From: Neobacillus sp. PS3-40
GTDB lineage: Bacteria; Bacillota; Bacilli; Bacillales; Cytobacillaceae
DNA: 64,000 bases
Direction of reading: 5' to 3'
Assembly: GCF_030915485.1 (NCBI RefSeq)
Contig: NZ_CP133266.1
Coordinates: 3,662,001-3,726,000, forward strand
Under the pieces are notes generated by a model, which was given only the letters and a program-made list of their open reading frames with translations, did no database searches and was not told the origin of the DNA. Made by a program: the position numbers and the translations under genes. How positions within the stretch are numbered: position 1 is the stretch's first letter; every line of letters begins with the position of its first letter. This document shows positions 19,949 to 29,079 of the stretch, piece by piece.

Positions 19949-20596
19949 ATGATCATTAATATATTGGCTGGTGGTCCGATAGACCTTGTTCCAGATTTAA
20001 CAGATTTTATCCAAGAGAACTGCATTTGGGTTGGTGTCGACCGTGGAGTATTTTTTCTGCTTGAAAGAAAGATAAATCCTGATATTGCTTTTGGAGATTT
20101 TGATTCTGTTTCCCCAGAAGAAATGGTAGAAATAGAAAAACATGTTGATCATCTTAATAAATTTAAACCTGAAAAAGATGAAACGGATTTGGAACTTGCT
20201 TTGAATTGGGCATTGGAACAAAACCCAACAGAGATCCGTTTATTCGGAGCAAGTGGTGGGAGGCTAGACCATTTTTTTGCAAATGTCCAATTATTGATCA
20301 AGCCAGTATTGGCTAACAATTTAACAACTATTTATTTAATCGATCAGAAAAATAGTGTATCTGTGAAAAGCGCAGGAAAACACACCATTTCAAAAGATGT
20401 AACTAAAAAATATATTTCTTTCGTGCCTGTTACTTTAAATGTCACAAATCTCACCTTAAAAGGCTTTAAATATCCTCTAAACAATTGTCATATTCCACTC
20501 GGTTCAACACTATGTATTAGTAATGAACTTCTTGGTGATGATGGTACTTTTTCTTTTTCTGAAGGCATATTAATAGTGGTAAGGAGTCAAGATTAA
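19949..20596 (+). CDS. thiN: Thiamine pyrophosphokinase
   Basis: The 215-residue enzyme transfers pyrophosphate from ATP to thiamine. Motifs are GVDRGVFFLL, GDFDSVSPEE, KDETDLELAL and GASGGRLDH, with the C-terminal thiamine-binding beta domain after residue 130. The ATG follows GCGGAGGT by about 10 nt. It sits where B. subtilis thiN is, before spoVM. Confidence 0.93.
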   Translation: MIINILAGGPIDLVPDLTDFIQENCIWVGVDRGVFFLLERKINPDIAFGDFDSVSPEEMVEIEKHVDHLNKFKPEKDETDLELALNWALEQNPTEIRLFGASGGRLDHFFANVQLLIKPVLANNLTTIYLIDQKNSVSVKSAGKHTISKDVTKKYISFVPVTLNVTNLTLKGFKYPLNNCHIPLGSTLCISNELLGDDGTFSFSEGILIVVRSQD

Positions 20597-20689
20597 TGCT
20601 TTTGGCTTTTTCAGTACTTATTTCTTTCATTTGAATATGATGATAAGGCAAAAAAAGTGAAACTGTACAAGATGGTGAGGAGGGACCAT

Positions 20690-20773
20690 ATGAAATTTTA
20701 TACTATTAAGTTGCCAAGGTTTTTAGGTGGAATTGTAAGGGCTATGATTGGGGTATTTAAGAAAAACGAATAG
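20690..20773 (+). CDS. spoVM: Stage V sporulation protein M
   Basis: A 27-codon gene encodes MKFYTIKLPRFLGGIVRAMI followed by GVFKKNE. B. subtilis SpoVM is 26 residues with the same amphipathic helix, which senses the positive curvature of the forespore outer membrane and anchors SpoIVA for coat assembly; it also binds FtsH. Proline 9 and the R/K face are conserved. A strong GGTGAGGAGGG lies just upstream and a hairpin terminator follows at 20823. Position between thiN and rpmB matches B. subtilis. Confidence 0.95.
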   Translation: MKFYTIKLPRFLGGIVRAMIGVFKKNE

Positions 20774-20822
20774 AAGGTATTCAAACTTCGTTAAGCAGAC
20801 AGATAACCAACTATCAAAAGCC

Positions 20823-20845
20823 GCACCCATTATGGGTGCTTTTTG
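20823..20845 (+). terminator. Intrinsic terminator after spoVM
   Basis: GCACCCAT-TATGGGTGC forms a compact stem followed by TTTTT. Confidence 0.85.
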
Positions 20846-20856
20846 TATCTTATTAT

Positions 20857-20892
20857 TGAAAAAAGAAAGGACATCCTATAAATAGGATGTCC
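20857..20892 (-). terminator. Intrinsic terminator after rpmB
   Basis: On the minus strand GGACATCCTATT-TATAGGATGTCC is a long perfect stem followed by TTTCTTTTTT. It lies about 10 nt beyond the rpmB stop and faces the spoVM terminator. Confidence 0.9.
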
Positions 20893-20901
20893 AATCAATT
20901 A

Positions 20902-21090
20902 TTAAACGCGTTCTACTTTACCTGATCTTAGCGCTCTTGTAGAAACCCAAACACGCTTAGGCTTTCCGTCAACAAGAATGCGAACTTTTTGAAGATTAGC
21001 ACCCCATGTACGCTTGTTAGCGTTCAAAGCGTGAGAACGTGAGTTACCAGTTGTTGTTTTCTTACCAGTTACAACACATTTACGTGGCAT
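20902..21090 (-). CDS. rpmB: 50S ribosomal protein L28
   Basis: The 62-residue L28 reads [20 protein letters not shown], then [12 protein letters not shown] and [17 protein letters not shown]. The cysteine-poor form (only Cys5) means the zinc-free type. The ATG at 21088-21090 follows GGAGGGAATC on the reverse strand. It is the only complete minus-strand gene here and is transcribed toward spoVM. Confidence 0.97.
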   Translation of the reverse strand: MPRKCVVTGKKTTTGNSRSHALNANKRTWGANLQKVRILVDGKPKRVWVSTRALRSGKVERV

Positions 21091-21382
21091 AATGATTCCC
21101 TCCTTAACTACCAAAAGCTTTCATGCTTTTATATACGATCTTTCATGTGCTTCTATCTGGAAAAAGAAAAGATGACACAGCCAAATTTTCTGACCAAAAG
21201 ATACCTTAATAATTTATCATACAACGATTGGGATTGCAATAGTTGAACGATATGCTTTCAAGAAAAAAACCTTGACATTCTTTTTTAGCAAAGGACTCTT
21301 TAATAAGAATAACTTTTAATATTTAATTGACTATAGTAAAATGACTGTAGTTAAATAGCATTTTCCAAAGGGGGAACGATTC

Positions 21383-21745
21383 ATGTCCATTGAATTAAAA
21401 ACTAAGTTGGGACAAATTGATATTTCAAATGAAGTAATCGCTACCATTTCTGGAGGAGCAGCAATCGATTGTTATGGAATCATCGGAATGGCCTCTAAAA
21501 GTCAATTAAAAGACGGCCTAACGGAAATTTTGCGAAGAGAAAACTTTACTCGTGGCGTTATTGTCAGGCAGGAAAATGAAGAAGTACATATTGACATGTA
21601 TATTATCGTAAGCTATGGAACGAAAATTTCTGAAGTTGCTCATAATGTGCAATCAAAAGTTAAATATACACTTGAAAAAACAGTTGGACTTACCGTTGAC
21701 TCGGTAAATATTTATGTTCAGGGTGTTCGCGTTACGAATCCATAA
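21383..21745 (+). CDS. yloU: Asp23/Gls24 family protein (YloU)
   Basis: The 120-residue protein has the Asp23 fold pattern: ISNEVIATISGGAAIDCYGI, then GVIVRQENEEVHIDMYIIVSYG and VGLTVDSVNIYVQGV. Family members are alkaline-shock or envelope-associated proteins; a specific role for this one is unknown. It precedes fakA by about 35 nt, a linkage kept across Firmicutes that suggests a functional tie to fatty acid kinase. AAAGGGGGAACG precedes the ATG. Confidence 0.9.
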   Translation: MSIELKTKLGQIDISNEVIATISGGAAIDCYGIIGMASKSQLKDGLTEILRRENFTRGVIVRQENEEVHIDMYIIVSYGTKISEVAHNVQSKVKYTLEKTVGLTVDSVNIYVQGVRVTNP

Positions 21746-21779
21746 AGGTGTAACGAACCCCTGTGAGGAGGAAACTTTT

Positions 21780-23462
21780 GTGTCTATAACAACCTTAGAT
21801 GGAAAACGTTTTGCAGAAATGGTGATCCAAGGAGCCAATCATTTAGCTGTAAATGCAAAAATGGTGGATGCACTAAACGTTTTTCCTGTGCCAGATGGAG
21901 ATACTGGAACAAATATGAATTTATCGATGACATCTGGTGCAAAGGAAGTAAAGAACAATGTTCAAGATCATATCGGTAAAGTTGGGGTGCACCTGTCGAA
22001 AGGATTGCTTATGGGTGCTCGTGGAAATTCTGGTGTTATCCTATCACAGTTATTCCGTGGTTTCGCAAAAACAATAGAGCATAAAGCAGTAATTTCGGGA
22101 AGTGAATTTGCCGAAGCACTAGAATCTGGCGTTGAAACAGCCTATAAAGCCGTTATGAAACCAGTAGAAGGTACTATTCTGACAGTTGCTAAGGATGCAG
22201 CCAAGAAAGGTGTTCTAGCTTCCCAAAAGACAGAAAATATCATCACAATAATGGAGGAAGTTTTAACCGAAGCAAAAGCATCTCTTAAACGGACTCCAGA
22301 TCTTTTACCAGTTCTAAAAGAAGTAGGGGTCGTCGACAGTGGCGGACAAGGACTTGTTTTCGTTTATGAAGGCTTTCTTGCTGAATTAAAAGGAGAACTA
22401 CTTCCTAATTCACCATCAACCATCCCCACTTTGGATGAATTGGTAAATGCTGAACATCACAAAAGTGTTCAAAGCCATATGAATACAGAAGATATTGAAT
22501 TTGGATATTGTACAGAATTCATGGTGAAATTTGAACAGGAAAAACTAGCTATCCATCCTTTTACTGAAGATGTCTTTCGTACGGATCTAAGTCAGTATGG
22601 TGATTCCTTACTTGTTATATCTGACATGGATCTTGCAAAGGTGCATATACACTCCGAACAGCCAGGAATGGTTCTTGGTTATGGTCAGAGATATGGAAGC
22701 TTAATTAATATCAAAATTGAAAACATGCGACAGCAACATTCAAACATTGTGGGAGAAACACATACCCCGCTTGTTTCGGACAAGCCTGAACCAAAAAAAG
22801 AAATGCAGGAATACGGAATTGTTACTGTTTCAATGGGAGCGGGTATTGCAGATTTATTCCGTAGTATAGGAGCTCATGCCGTCATTGAAGGTGGCCAAAC
22901 CATGAATCCAAGTACGGAAGATATTGTGAAAGCCATTAAAGAAGTAAATGCAAAGAAAACATTTATTTTACCTAATAATAAAAATATTATTATGGCTGCC
23001 GAACAGGCTGCACAAGTTGTGGATAAAGAGGTTTATGTGATTCCGTCTAAAACAGTGCCACAAGGTTTATCTGCCCTTCTAGGGTTTAATTACGGGGCTA
23101 CGGCAAATGCGAATGAAACTTCTATGAACGAAGCCTTAAAGCATGTAAAATCAGGGCAAATTACTTTTGCTGTACGTGATACACATATTGATGGTCTTGA
23201 AATTGAAAAAGATGATTTCATGGGAATTTCAGAAGGCAAAATTATTGTGAAAAATAAAGATAAGGTTAAAGCATCTATTGACCTACTTACTGAGATGATC
23301 GATGATGATTCAGAAATTCTAACCATTTTACAAGGTGAAGGTGTAACAGAAGCTGAGTTAAATCATCTTGTTGATTATATCGGAGACAACTTTGATCATG
23401 TCGAAGTGGAAGTTCATAACGGGCAACAGCCGCTTTACTCATTTATTTTTGCGATTGAATAA
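21780..23462 (+). CDS. fakA: Fatty acid kinase catalytic subunit FakA (YloV)
   Basis: The 560-residue protein has an N-terminal DhaL/Dak2-type nucleotide-binding domain with NVFPVPDGDTGTNMNLSM and GARGNSGVILSQLFRGF, and a C-terminal DegV-like half. With a FakB fatty-acid carrier it phosphorylates exogenous fatty acids for phospholipid synthesis. The start is a GTG at 21780, 7 nt after GAGGAGG; a longer frame reaching back to 21714 overlaps yloU and has no family match. Terminator at 23532. Confidence 0.92.
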   Translation: MSITTLDGKRFAEMVIQGANHLAVNAKMVDALNVFPVPDGDTGTNMNLSMTSGAKEVKNNVQDHIGKVGVHLSKGLLMGARGNSGVILSQLFRGFAKTIEHKAVISGSEFAEALESGVETAYKAVMKPVEGTILTVAKDAAKKGVLASQKTENIITIMEEVLTEAKASLKRTPDLLPVLKEVGVVDSGGQGLVFVYEGFLAELKGELLPNSPSTIPTLDELVNAEHHKSVQSHMNTEDIEFGYCTEFMVKFEQEKLAIHPFTEDVFRTDLSQYGDSLLVISDMDLAKVHIHSEQPGMVLGYGQRYGSLINIKIENMRQQHSNIVGETHTPLVSDKPEPKKEMQEYGIVTVSMGAGIADLFRSIGAHAVIEGGQTMNPSTEDIVKAIKEVNAKKTFILPNNKNIIMAAEQAAQVVDKEVYVIPSKTVPQGLSALLGFNYGATANANETSMNEALKHVKSGQITFAVRDTHIDGLEIEKDDFMGISEGKIIVKNKDKVKASIDLLTEMIDDDSEILTILQGEGVTEAELNHLVDYIGDNFDHVEVEVHNGQQPLYSFIFAIE

Positions 23463-23531
23463 GAAAAATGGTTCATTAAAGAATTTGGCTGAGTTTAACA
23501 CTAGACCAATAGTAGATTGAACGGATAAAAT

Positions 23532-23556
23532 AGGAGGGGAAAACCCTTCTTTTTTT
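23532..23556 (+). terminator. Intrinsic terminator after fakA
   Basis: AGGAGGG pairs with CCCTTCT (one G-U) around GAAAA, followed by a run of T. Confidence 0.65.
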
Positions 23557-23639
23557 CGGCCTACATAATAGTAACCGTTGTCATTTAATGAATTTAAAAT
23601 AGTGTAAAAAGTTAAAGAATGGTAAAGGGAGAGATAGTA

Positions 23640-24302
23640 GTGAAATATAAAAGTGTATTTGACATTATTGGACCGGTAATGATTGGTCCATCAAGTTCCC
23701 ATACTGCTGGGGCTGCAAGAATAGGCCGGGTTGCAAGAAGCTTATTTGGTAGGGAACCAAAATGGGCTAATATTTCGTTTTATGGATCTTTTGCACAAAC
23801 ATATAAAGGACATGGAACGGATGTTGCGATTGTTGCCGGTATTTTAGATTTTGATACAGATGATGAAAGACTTATAAAAGCTGTGGACATTGCGGAGAAT
23901 CGAGGAATAAAGCTTACTTTTATTGAAGAAGATGCAGTTACAGATCACCCAAATACAGCCAGAGTTATCATTGGTGATGAGAATGGAGAATTAGACTTAG
24001 TTGGAATTTCAATTGGCGGCGGAAAAATCGAAATCATTGAACTTAACGGCTTCGAACTTAAGCTTTCCGGTAACCATCCTGCGGTATTAGTCATTCACAA
24101 CGATCAATTTGGTGCGATCGCAGGAGTTGCAAATGTTTTTGCACAAAATGAAATAAATATAGGTCATATGGATGATTCCAGGAAAGAAAAAGGGAAGCTT
24201 GCTCTCATGACAATTGAAGTGGACCAAAATATCAGTAACAATGTTCTCCATGATATTGAAAAACTTCCTTATGTTTTAAAAGTGACAAAAATAGTGGACT
24301 AG
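23640..24302 (+). CDS. sdaAB: L-serine dehydratase, beta subunit
   Basis: The 220-residue subunit opens KYKSVFDIIGPVMIGPSSSH, the substrate-side motif, followed by GSFAQTYKGHGTD, and ends in an ACT domain (LVIHNDQFGAIAGVANVF from about residue 148). With the alpha subunit it deaminates serine to pyruvate. The GTG at 23640 gives the family N terminus and follows GGGAGAG; an ATG seven codons earlier is less likely. Confidence 0.94.
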   Translation: MKYKSVFDIIGPVMIGPSSSHTAGAARIGRVARSLFGREPKWANISFYGSFAQTYKGHGTDVAIVAGILDFDTDDERLIKAVDIAENRGIKLTFIEEDAVTDHPNTARVIIGDENGELDLVGISIGGGKIEIIELNGFELKLSGNHPAVLVIHNDQFGAIAGVANVFAQNEINIGHMDDSRKEKGKLALMTIEVDQNISNNVLHDIEKLPYVLKVTKIVD

Positions 24303-24402
24303 AAAATAAAAGTACCCGTTTAGCAAAGTACGACCAATCAAAAAGTAATGACTTGCTCAAAAGTCCAAATCAATATACTGATATCAACAAGGGGGATATT
24401 TT

Positions 24403-25281
24403 ATGTTTCGTAATGTAGCTGAATTAGTTGAACTTGCCACCACTCAAAATAAGAAAATTTCTGAAATCATGATTGAGCAGGAAGTGAGCATAACAGGACG
24501 TTCTAGAGAAGAAATTCTCGCAAAAATGGATAAAAACCTAAAGGTAATGGAAGAAGCAGTTGAACGAGGGATTAAGGGAGTAAGGTCACATTCGGGATTA
24601 ACTGGTGGGGATGCAGTCCTGCTTCAAAAATACATTGAAAAAGGCAATTTTTTAACTGGGGAAACGGTTCTAGATGCAGTTAGTAAAGCAGTTGCAACAA
24701 ACGAAGTAAATGCAGCAATGGGAACAATTTGTGCTACACCAACCGCGGGTTCCGCTGGAGTGGTACCAGGTACCCTGTTTGCAGTACAAAAAAAGCTTAA
24801 ACCAACAAGAAATGAAATGATTTCTTTTCTGTTTACATCTGGCGCTTTTGGGTTTGTTGTAGCAAATAATGCTTTTATTTCCGGTGCGGCTGGTGGATGT
24901 CAAGCAGAAGTTGGCTCAGCATCAGGTATGGCTGCAGCAGCCATCGTTGAAATGGCCGGCGGAACACCTGCCCAATGTGCTGAGGCGATGGCTATTACGC
25001 TTAAAAATATGCTAGGACTAGTGTGTGACCCAGTTGCGGGGCTTGTTGAAGTTCCATGTGTCAAAAGAAATGCAATGGGGGCTGCCAACGCAATGGTTGC
25101 TGCTGATATGGCATTGGCTGGAATAACCAGCAAGATACCATGTGATGAGGTAATTGAGGCAATGTTTAAAATAGGTCAATCAATGCCGACTGCACTAAAA
25201 GAAACAGCACAAGGAGGGTTGGCGGCAACTCCGACAGGTCGTGAACTTGAAGCGAAGATCTTTGGAATTGCACGCAATTAA
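24403..25281 (+). CDS. sdaAA: L-serine dehydratase, alpha subunit
   Basis: The 292-residue subunit carries the iron-sulfur cysteines in GTICATPTAGSAG, LGLVCDPVAG and EVPCVKRN, plus GLTGGDAVLLQKY. It forms the oxygen-sensitive [4Fe-4S] serine dehydratase with SdaAB 100 nt upstream. AAGGGGGATA precedes the ATG. The end overlaps or abuts recG depending on which recG start is used. Confidence 0.94.
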   Translation: MFRNVAELVELATTQNKKISEIMIEQEVSITGRSREEILAKMDKNLKVMEEAVERGIKGVRSHSGLTGGDAVLLQKYIEKGNFLTGETVLDAVSKAVATNEVNAAMGTICATPTAGSAGVVPGTLFAVQKKLKPTRNEMISFLFTSGAFGFVVANNAFISGAAGGCQAEVGSASGMAAAAIVEMAGGTPAQCAEAMAITLKNMLGLVCDPVAGLVEVPCVKRNAMGAANAMVAADMALAGITSKIPCDEVIEAMFKIGQSMPTALKETAQGGLAATPTGRELEAKIFGIARN

Positions 25282-25282
25282 T

Positions 25283-27331
25283 GTGGAACAGAATCTTAAT
25301 CAATCAGTAATTGCTTTAAAAGGGATTGGTGAAGAAACTAGAATAGCACTTGAGGATATGAAAATATTCACAATCCACGATTTAATCGAGTATTTTCCTT
25401 ATCGGTATGAGGACTATCGACTTCGTGATTTAGCAGAAGTAAAGCATGAAGAGAAAGTGACGCTTGAAGGGAAGGTTCATAGTGAGCCTTCTCTTGTCTA
25501 TTATGGGAAAAAGAAGTCTAGGCTTACCTTTCGCCTTTTAGTTGAACGATATCTTATTCAGGTTGTTTTCTTTAACCAGCCGTATTTAAAAAATAAAATA
25601 ATTATGAATGAAACCATTACCATTACGGGTAAGTGGGATCAACACCGGCAGACTATTTCAGCTAATGAATTTCATAATGGGGCCCAAGTACAAAATAATA
25701 ATTTTGAACCAGTCTACACCTTAAAGGGTAGTCTAACGATGAAAGGAATCCGAAAATTCATTAGCTTGGCTTTTCATCAATGTGGACATTTAATTGAAGA
25801 GACATTTCCTGAATCACTGATTAAAAAATATAAACTATTAAATCGTCGGGATGCAGTGCGAGCCATGCATTTTCCTAGTAATCAAGAGGATTTGAAACAG
25901 GCGAGAAGACGATTTGTCTATGAGGAGTTTCTTTCATTTCAATTGAAAATGTTGGGATTACGAAAATTCGAACGGGAACATTCACCTGGCTTAGAACAAA
26001 AATACGATCTTCCAAAGTTAAAAAACTTTATTGACAGTCTCCCATTTCCACTCACAAATGCACAAAAAAAGGTCGTAAATGAAATCTTGTCAGATCTGAA
26101 ATCACCGTATAGAATGAATCGGCTTCTCCAAGGGGATGTGGGCTCCGGCAAAACAGTCGTCGCTGCGATTGGGCTTTATGCAAGCTATACTGCGGGATAT
26201 CAAGGTGCATTAATGGTTCCCACGGAAATCCTAGCTGAACAACATGTAGAATCTTTAAAGATTCTATTGGAACCATTTCAGATAAGGTGTGAACTGTTAA
26301 CTAGCTCCGTAAAGGGAAAAAAGAGGAAGGAAATTCTGCGTGGTCTTGCACAAGGTGATATCGACATATTAATTGGCACACACGCACTTATTCAAAATGA
26401 AGTTATATTTAGTAAGCTTGGCTTTGTGATAACAGATGAACAGCATCGTTTTGGGGTTGAACAGCGCAGGGTTTTGAGAGAAAAGGGTGAAAATCCCGAT
26501 GTCTTGTTTATGACGGCAACACCTATTCCGCGTACTCTTGCTATTACTGTATTCGGTGAAATGGATGTATCTATTATTGACGAAATGCCAGCAGGTAGAA
26601 AAACAATCGAAACCTATTGGGCTAAGGAAGAGATGTTGGACCGGGTCCTAGGATTTTTAGAAAAAGAATTAGTAAAAGGACAACAGGCATATGTGATCTG
26701 TCCTCTTATAGAGGAATCTGAAAAACTAGATGTGCAAAATGCCATAGATGTACATAGTACTTTAACCCATTATTTCCAAAGTCGTTATAAGGTTGGGTTA
26801 ATGCATGGACGTCTAGGGGCTGAGGAAAAAGAGAACGTTATGAAGGCTTTTAGTGGGAATGATGTACAAGTGCTTGTCTCTACTACCGTTGTTGAAGTAG
26901 GGGTTAACGTTCCAAATGCGACAATGATGGTTATATATGACGCAGAAAGATTTGGTCTTTCGCAGTTGCATCAGCTAAGAGGTCGTGTTGGACGAGGGAG
27001 TGAACAGTCATATTGTATACTTCTTGCGGATCCAAAATCAGATGTTGGTAAAGAAAGAATGAGAATTATGACTGAAACAAATGACGGCTTTGTTCTAAGT
27101 GAAAAGGATTTAGAACTTAGAGGTCCAGGGGATTTTTTTGGAAAAAAACAGAGTGGAATGCCAGAGTTTAAGGTAGCAGATATGGTCCATGATTTTCGAG
27201 CCCTTGAAACGGCAAGGAATGATGCAGCTCAGTTAATCCAATCCAAGGTTTTTTGGACATCTGATGAATTTAAACACTTAAGGGAAGAACTTGAAAAAAC
27301 CGGGGTTTTTGAAGGCGAAAAGCTTGATTAG
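25283..27331 (+). CDS. recG: ATP-dependent DNA helicase RecG
   Basis: RecG reverses stalled forks and processes Holliday junctions. The wedge/OB domain covers about residues 60-170 (YFPYRYEDYRLRDL, VHSEPSLVYYGKKKSRLTFR). Helicase motifs are GDVGSGKTVVA, VPTEILAEQH, DEQHRFGV, MTATPIPRTLA, and QLHQLRGRVGRG; the end EKDLELRGPGDFFGKKQSG is the TRG motif. The start is uncertain: GTG 25283 (682 residues, 2 nt after sdaAA) gives the usual N-terminal length, while GTG 25241 would overlap sdaAA by 41 nt. Neither has a clear ribosome site, so coupling to sdaAA translation is plausible. Confidence 0.94.
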   Translation: MEQNLNQSVIALKGIGEETRIALEDMKIFTIHDLIEYFPYRYEDYRLRDLAEVKHEEKVTLEGKVHSEPSLVYYGKKKSRLTFRLLVERYLIQVVFFNQPYLKNKIIMNETITITGKWDQHRQTISANEFHNGAQVQNNNFEPVYTLKGSLTMKGIRKFISLAFHQCGHLIEETFPESLIKKYKLLNRRDAVRAMHFPSNQEDLKQARRRFVYEEFLSFQLKMLGLRKFEREHSPGLEQKYDLPKLKNFIDSLPFPLTNAQKKVVNEILSDLKSPYRMNRLLQGDVGSGKTVVAAIGLYASYTAGYQGALMVPTEILAEQHVESLKILLEPFQIRCELLTSSVKGKKRKEILRGLAQGDIDILIGTHALIQNEVIFSKLGFVITDEQHRFGVEQRRVLREKGENPDVLFMTATPIPRTLAITVFGEMDVSIIDEMPAGRKTIETYWAKEEMLDRVLGFLEKELVKGQQAYVICPLIEESEKLDVQNAIDVHSTLTHYFQSRYKVGLMHGRLGAEEKENVMKAFSGNDVQVLVSTTVVEVGVNVPNATMMVIYDAERFGLSQLHQLRGRVGRGSEQSYCILLADPKSDVGKERMRIMTETNDGFVLSEKDLELRGPGDFFGKKQSGMPEFKVADMVHDFRALETARNDAAQLIQSKVFWTSDEFKHLREELEKTGVFEGEKLD

Positions 27332-27421
27332 TTATTATATCATGGGCTTTATAGAATCAACAGAATAGCTTAATAAAGCCTCAAATAGTATAAAAGGCAG
27401 GTTCTTTCTATAAATTATTTC

Positions 27422-27450
27422 TTGCAATCTGCTATTTCAAATTTTATACT
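27422..27450 (+). promoter_or_regulatory. Sigma-A promoter of the fapR operon
   Basis: TTGCAA (27422-27427), a 17-nt spacer and TATACT (27445-27450) form a good vegetative promoter. The FapR operator begins 4 nt later, so it covers the start point. Confidence 0.8.
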
Positions 27451-27454
27451 ACTA

Positions 27455-27471
27455 TTAGTACCTAGTCATAA
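27455..27471 (+). promoter_or_regulatory. FapR operator
   Basis: TTAGTACCTAGTCATAA fits the FapR palindrome (TTAGTACCTGGTACTAA type) with two or three mismatches in the right half. It sits just after the -10 box of the fapR promoter. FapR bound here would block initiation until malonyl-CoA releases it, giving feed-forward autoregulation of fapR-plsX-fabD-fabG. Confidence 0.88.
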
Positions 27472-27491
27472 GATCTCGGGTGGTGACTTTT

Positions 27492-28058
27492 ATGAAGATA
27501 AATAAGCGGGAACGACAAAAGTTGTTAACCTCGACTATAAAGGAAAATTTATTTATAACTGATGAAGATCTGGCTGAAAAATTTTCTGTTAGCGTACAAA
27601 CGATTCGGCTTGATCGGCTTGAGCTATCCATTCCGGAATTACGTGAACGTATCAGAAATGCGGCAGAAACACGATTTGATGATGCAGTCAGATCTTTACC
27701 TATTGAGGAAATAATCGGTGAAATTATTGATATAGATTTAGATCACAACGCCATATCCATTTTTGATGTCAAACAGGAGCATGTGTTTAAGCGAAATAAA
27801 ATAGCTCGGGGACATCATGTTTTTGCCCAAGCTAATTCCCTTGCAATGGCCGTTATTAACGATGAACTAGCGTTAACGGCAAAAGCAAATATTCAATTTA
27901 AACGATCGGTCAAACAAAATGAACGTGTTATAGCAAAGGCAAAAGTGGAGAAAATTGATAAAGAAAGTGGCAGAACTTTTGTTGAAGTAAATAGTTATGT
28001 AAATAATGAGTTGGTGTTTACTGGCGAATTTGATATGTATCGTTCAAAATTGAACTAA
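27492..28058 (+). CDS. fapR: Fatty acid biosynthesis repressor FapR
   Basis: The 188-residue repressor has an N-terminal helix-turn-helix ([29 protein letters not shown] region, residues about 20-50) and a C-terminal hot-dog domain that binds malonyl-CoA, with [19 protein letters not shown] and the end [11 protein letters not shown]. The ATG at 27492 follows GGTGGTG. It heads the phospholipid/fatty-acid operon and has its own operator upstream. Confidence 0.96.
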   Translation: MKINKRERQKLLTSTIKENLFITDEDLAEKFSVSVQTIRLDRLELSIPELRERIRNAAETRFDDAVRSLPIEEIIGEIIDIDLDHNAISIFDVKQEHVFKRNKIARGHHVFAQANSLAMAVINDELALTAKANIQFKRSVKQNERVIAKAKVEKIDKESGRTFVEVNSYVNNELVFTGEFDMYRSKLN

Positions 28059-28071
28059 AGGATGAGGAAAT

Positions 28072-29052
28072 ATGAAAATTGCGATCGATGCAATGGGCGG
28101 TGACAATGCCCCGAGGGAAATGGTCCTTGGAGCTATGAAAGCCGTTGAAGAATATCATGATATACATATTACCCTTGTTGGAGACGAAAATAAGATAAAT
28201 GATCATTTGAAACAACATGATCGTATTCATATATTGCACACAGACGAAGTTATTCTTGGAACAGATGAACCTGTTCGAGCTGTTCGCCGTAAAAAAAATG
28301 CTTCAATGGTCCTTGCTGCACAACAGGTTGCTGATGGTAATGCTGACGCATGTATTTCCGCTGGGAATACTGGTGCCTTAATGGCGTCTGGCCTTTTTGT
28401 AGTTGGAAGGATCGACGGAATTGATCGTCCAGCCTTGGCACCAACTCTTCCAACAATTGGTGGAGAAGGTTTCTTACTTCTAGATGTTGGTGCAAACGTT
28501 GATGCACGACCTGAACATTTATTGCAATTTGCGATTATGGGATCTATCTACAGCGAAAAGGTAAGAGGCATTGATCGACCAAGGGTAGGGCTTTTAAATA
28601 TTGGAACGGAAGAAAAAAAAGGTAATGAATTAACAAAACAAACGTTTGAACTTTTAAAAAATGCTGACCTAAACTTTGTCGGTAATGTTGAGGCGAGAGA
28701 TTTACTTGATGGTGTTGCCGATGTCGTTGTAACAGATGGATTTACGGGGAACATGGTATTAAAAACAGTTGAAGGTACAGCATCGTCAGTATTTAAAATG
28801 TTAAAAACAGCCTTAATGAGCAGCATGAAAAGTAAGTTGGCTGCAGCCGTTTTAAAGCCGGAATTTAAGAAGCTAAAAAACACAATGGATTACTCAGAAT
28901 ATGGTGGAGCTGGGTTGTTTGGTTTGAAGGCTCCAGTGATTAAAGTACATGGATCCTCTAATGCACAATCCTTGTTCAGTGCTATCCGGCAAACAAGAGA
29001 AATGGTTGAAAAAGATGTAACAGGTCTTATAAAGAAAACGATAGAAAAATAA
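28072..29052 (+). CDS. plsX: Acyl-ACP:phosphate acyltransferase PlsX
   Basis: The 326-residue enzyme converts acyl-ACP to acyl-phosphate, feeding PlsY. Recognisable stretches are [16 protein letters not shown] at the N terminus, [29 protein letters not shown] and GLLNIGTEE. It follows fapR by 13 nt and precedes fabD by 27 nt. [16 protein letters not shown] near residue 270 is also family-typical. Confidence 0.96.
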   Translation: MKIAIDAMGGDNAPREMVLGAMKAVEEYHDIHITLVGDENKINDHLKQHDRIHILHTDEVILGTDEPVRAVRRKKNASMVLAAQQVADGNADACISAGNTGALMASGLFVVGRIDGIDRPALAPTLPTIGGEGFLLLDVGANVDARPEHLLQFAIMGSIYSEKVRGIDRPRVGLLNIGTEEKKGNELTKQTFELLKNADLNFVGNVEARDLLDGVADVVVTDGFTGNMVLKTVEGTASSVFKMLKTALMSSMKSKLAAAVLKPEFKKLKNTMDYSEYGGAGLFGLKAPVIKVHGSSNAQSLFSAIRQTREMVEKDVTGLIKKTIEK

Positions 29053-29079
29053 TTTGTCCAAATAGAGGTGTCTAATAAT

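Noticed and set aside
21714-21779. Longer N terminus for FakA
   Set aside because: It overlaps yloU, and the GTG at 21780 has a strong, well-spaced ribosome site.
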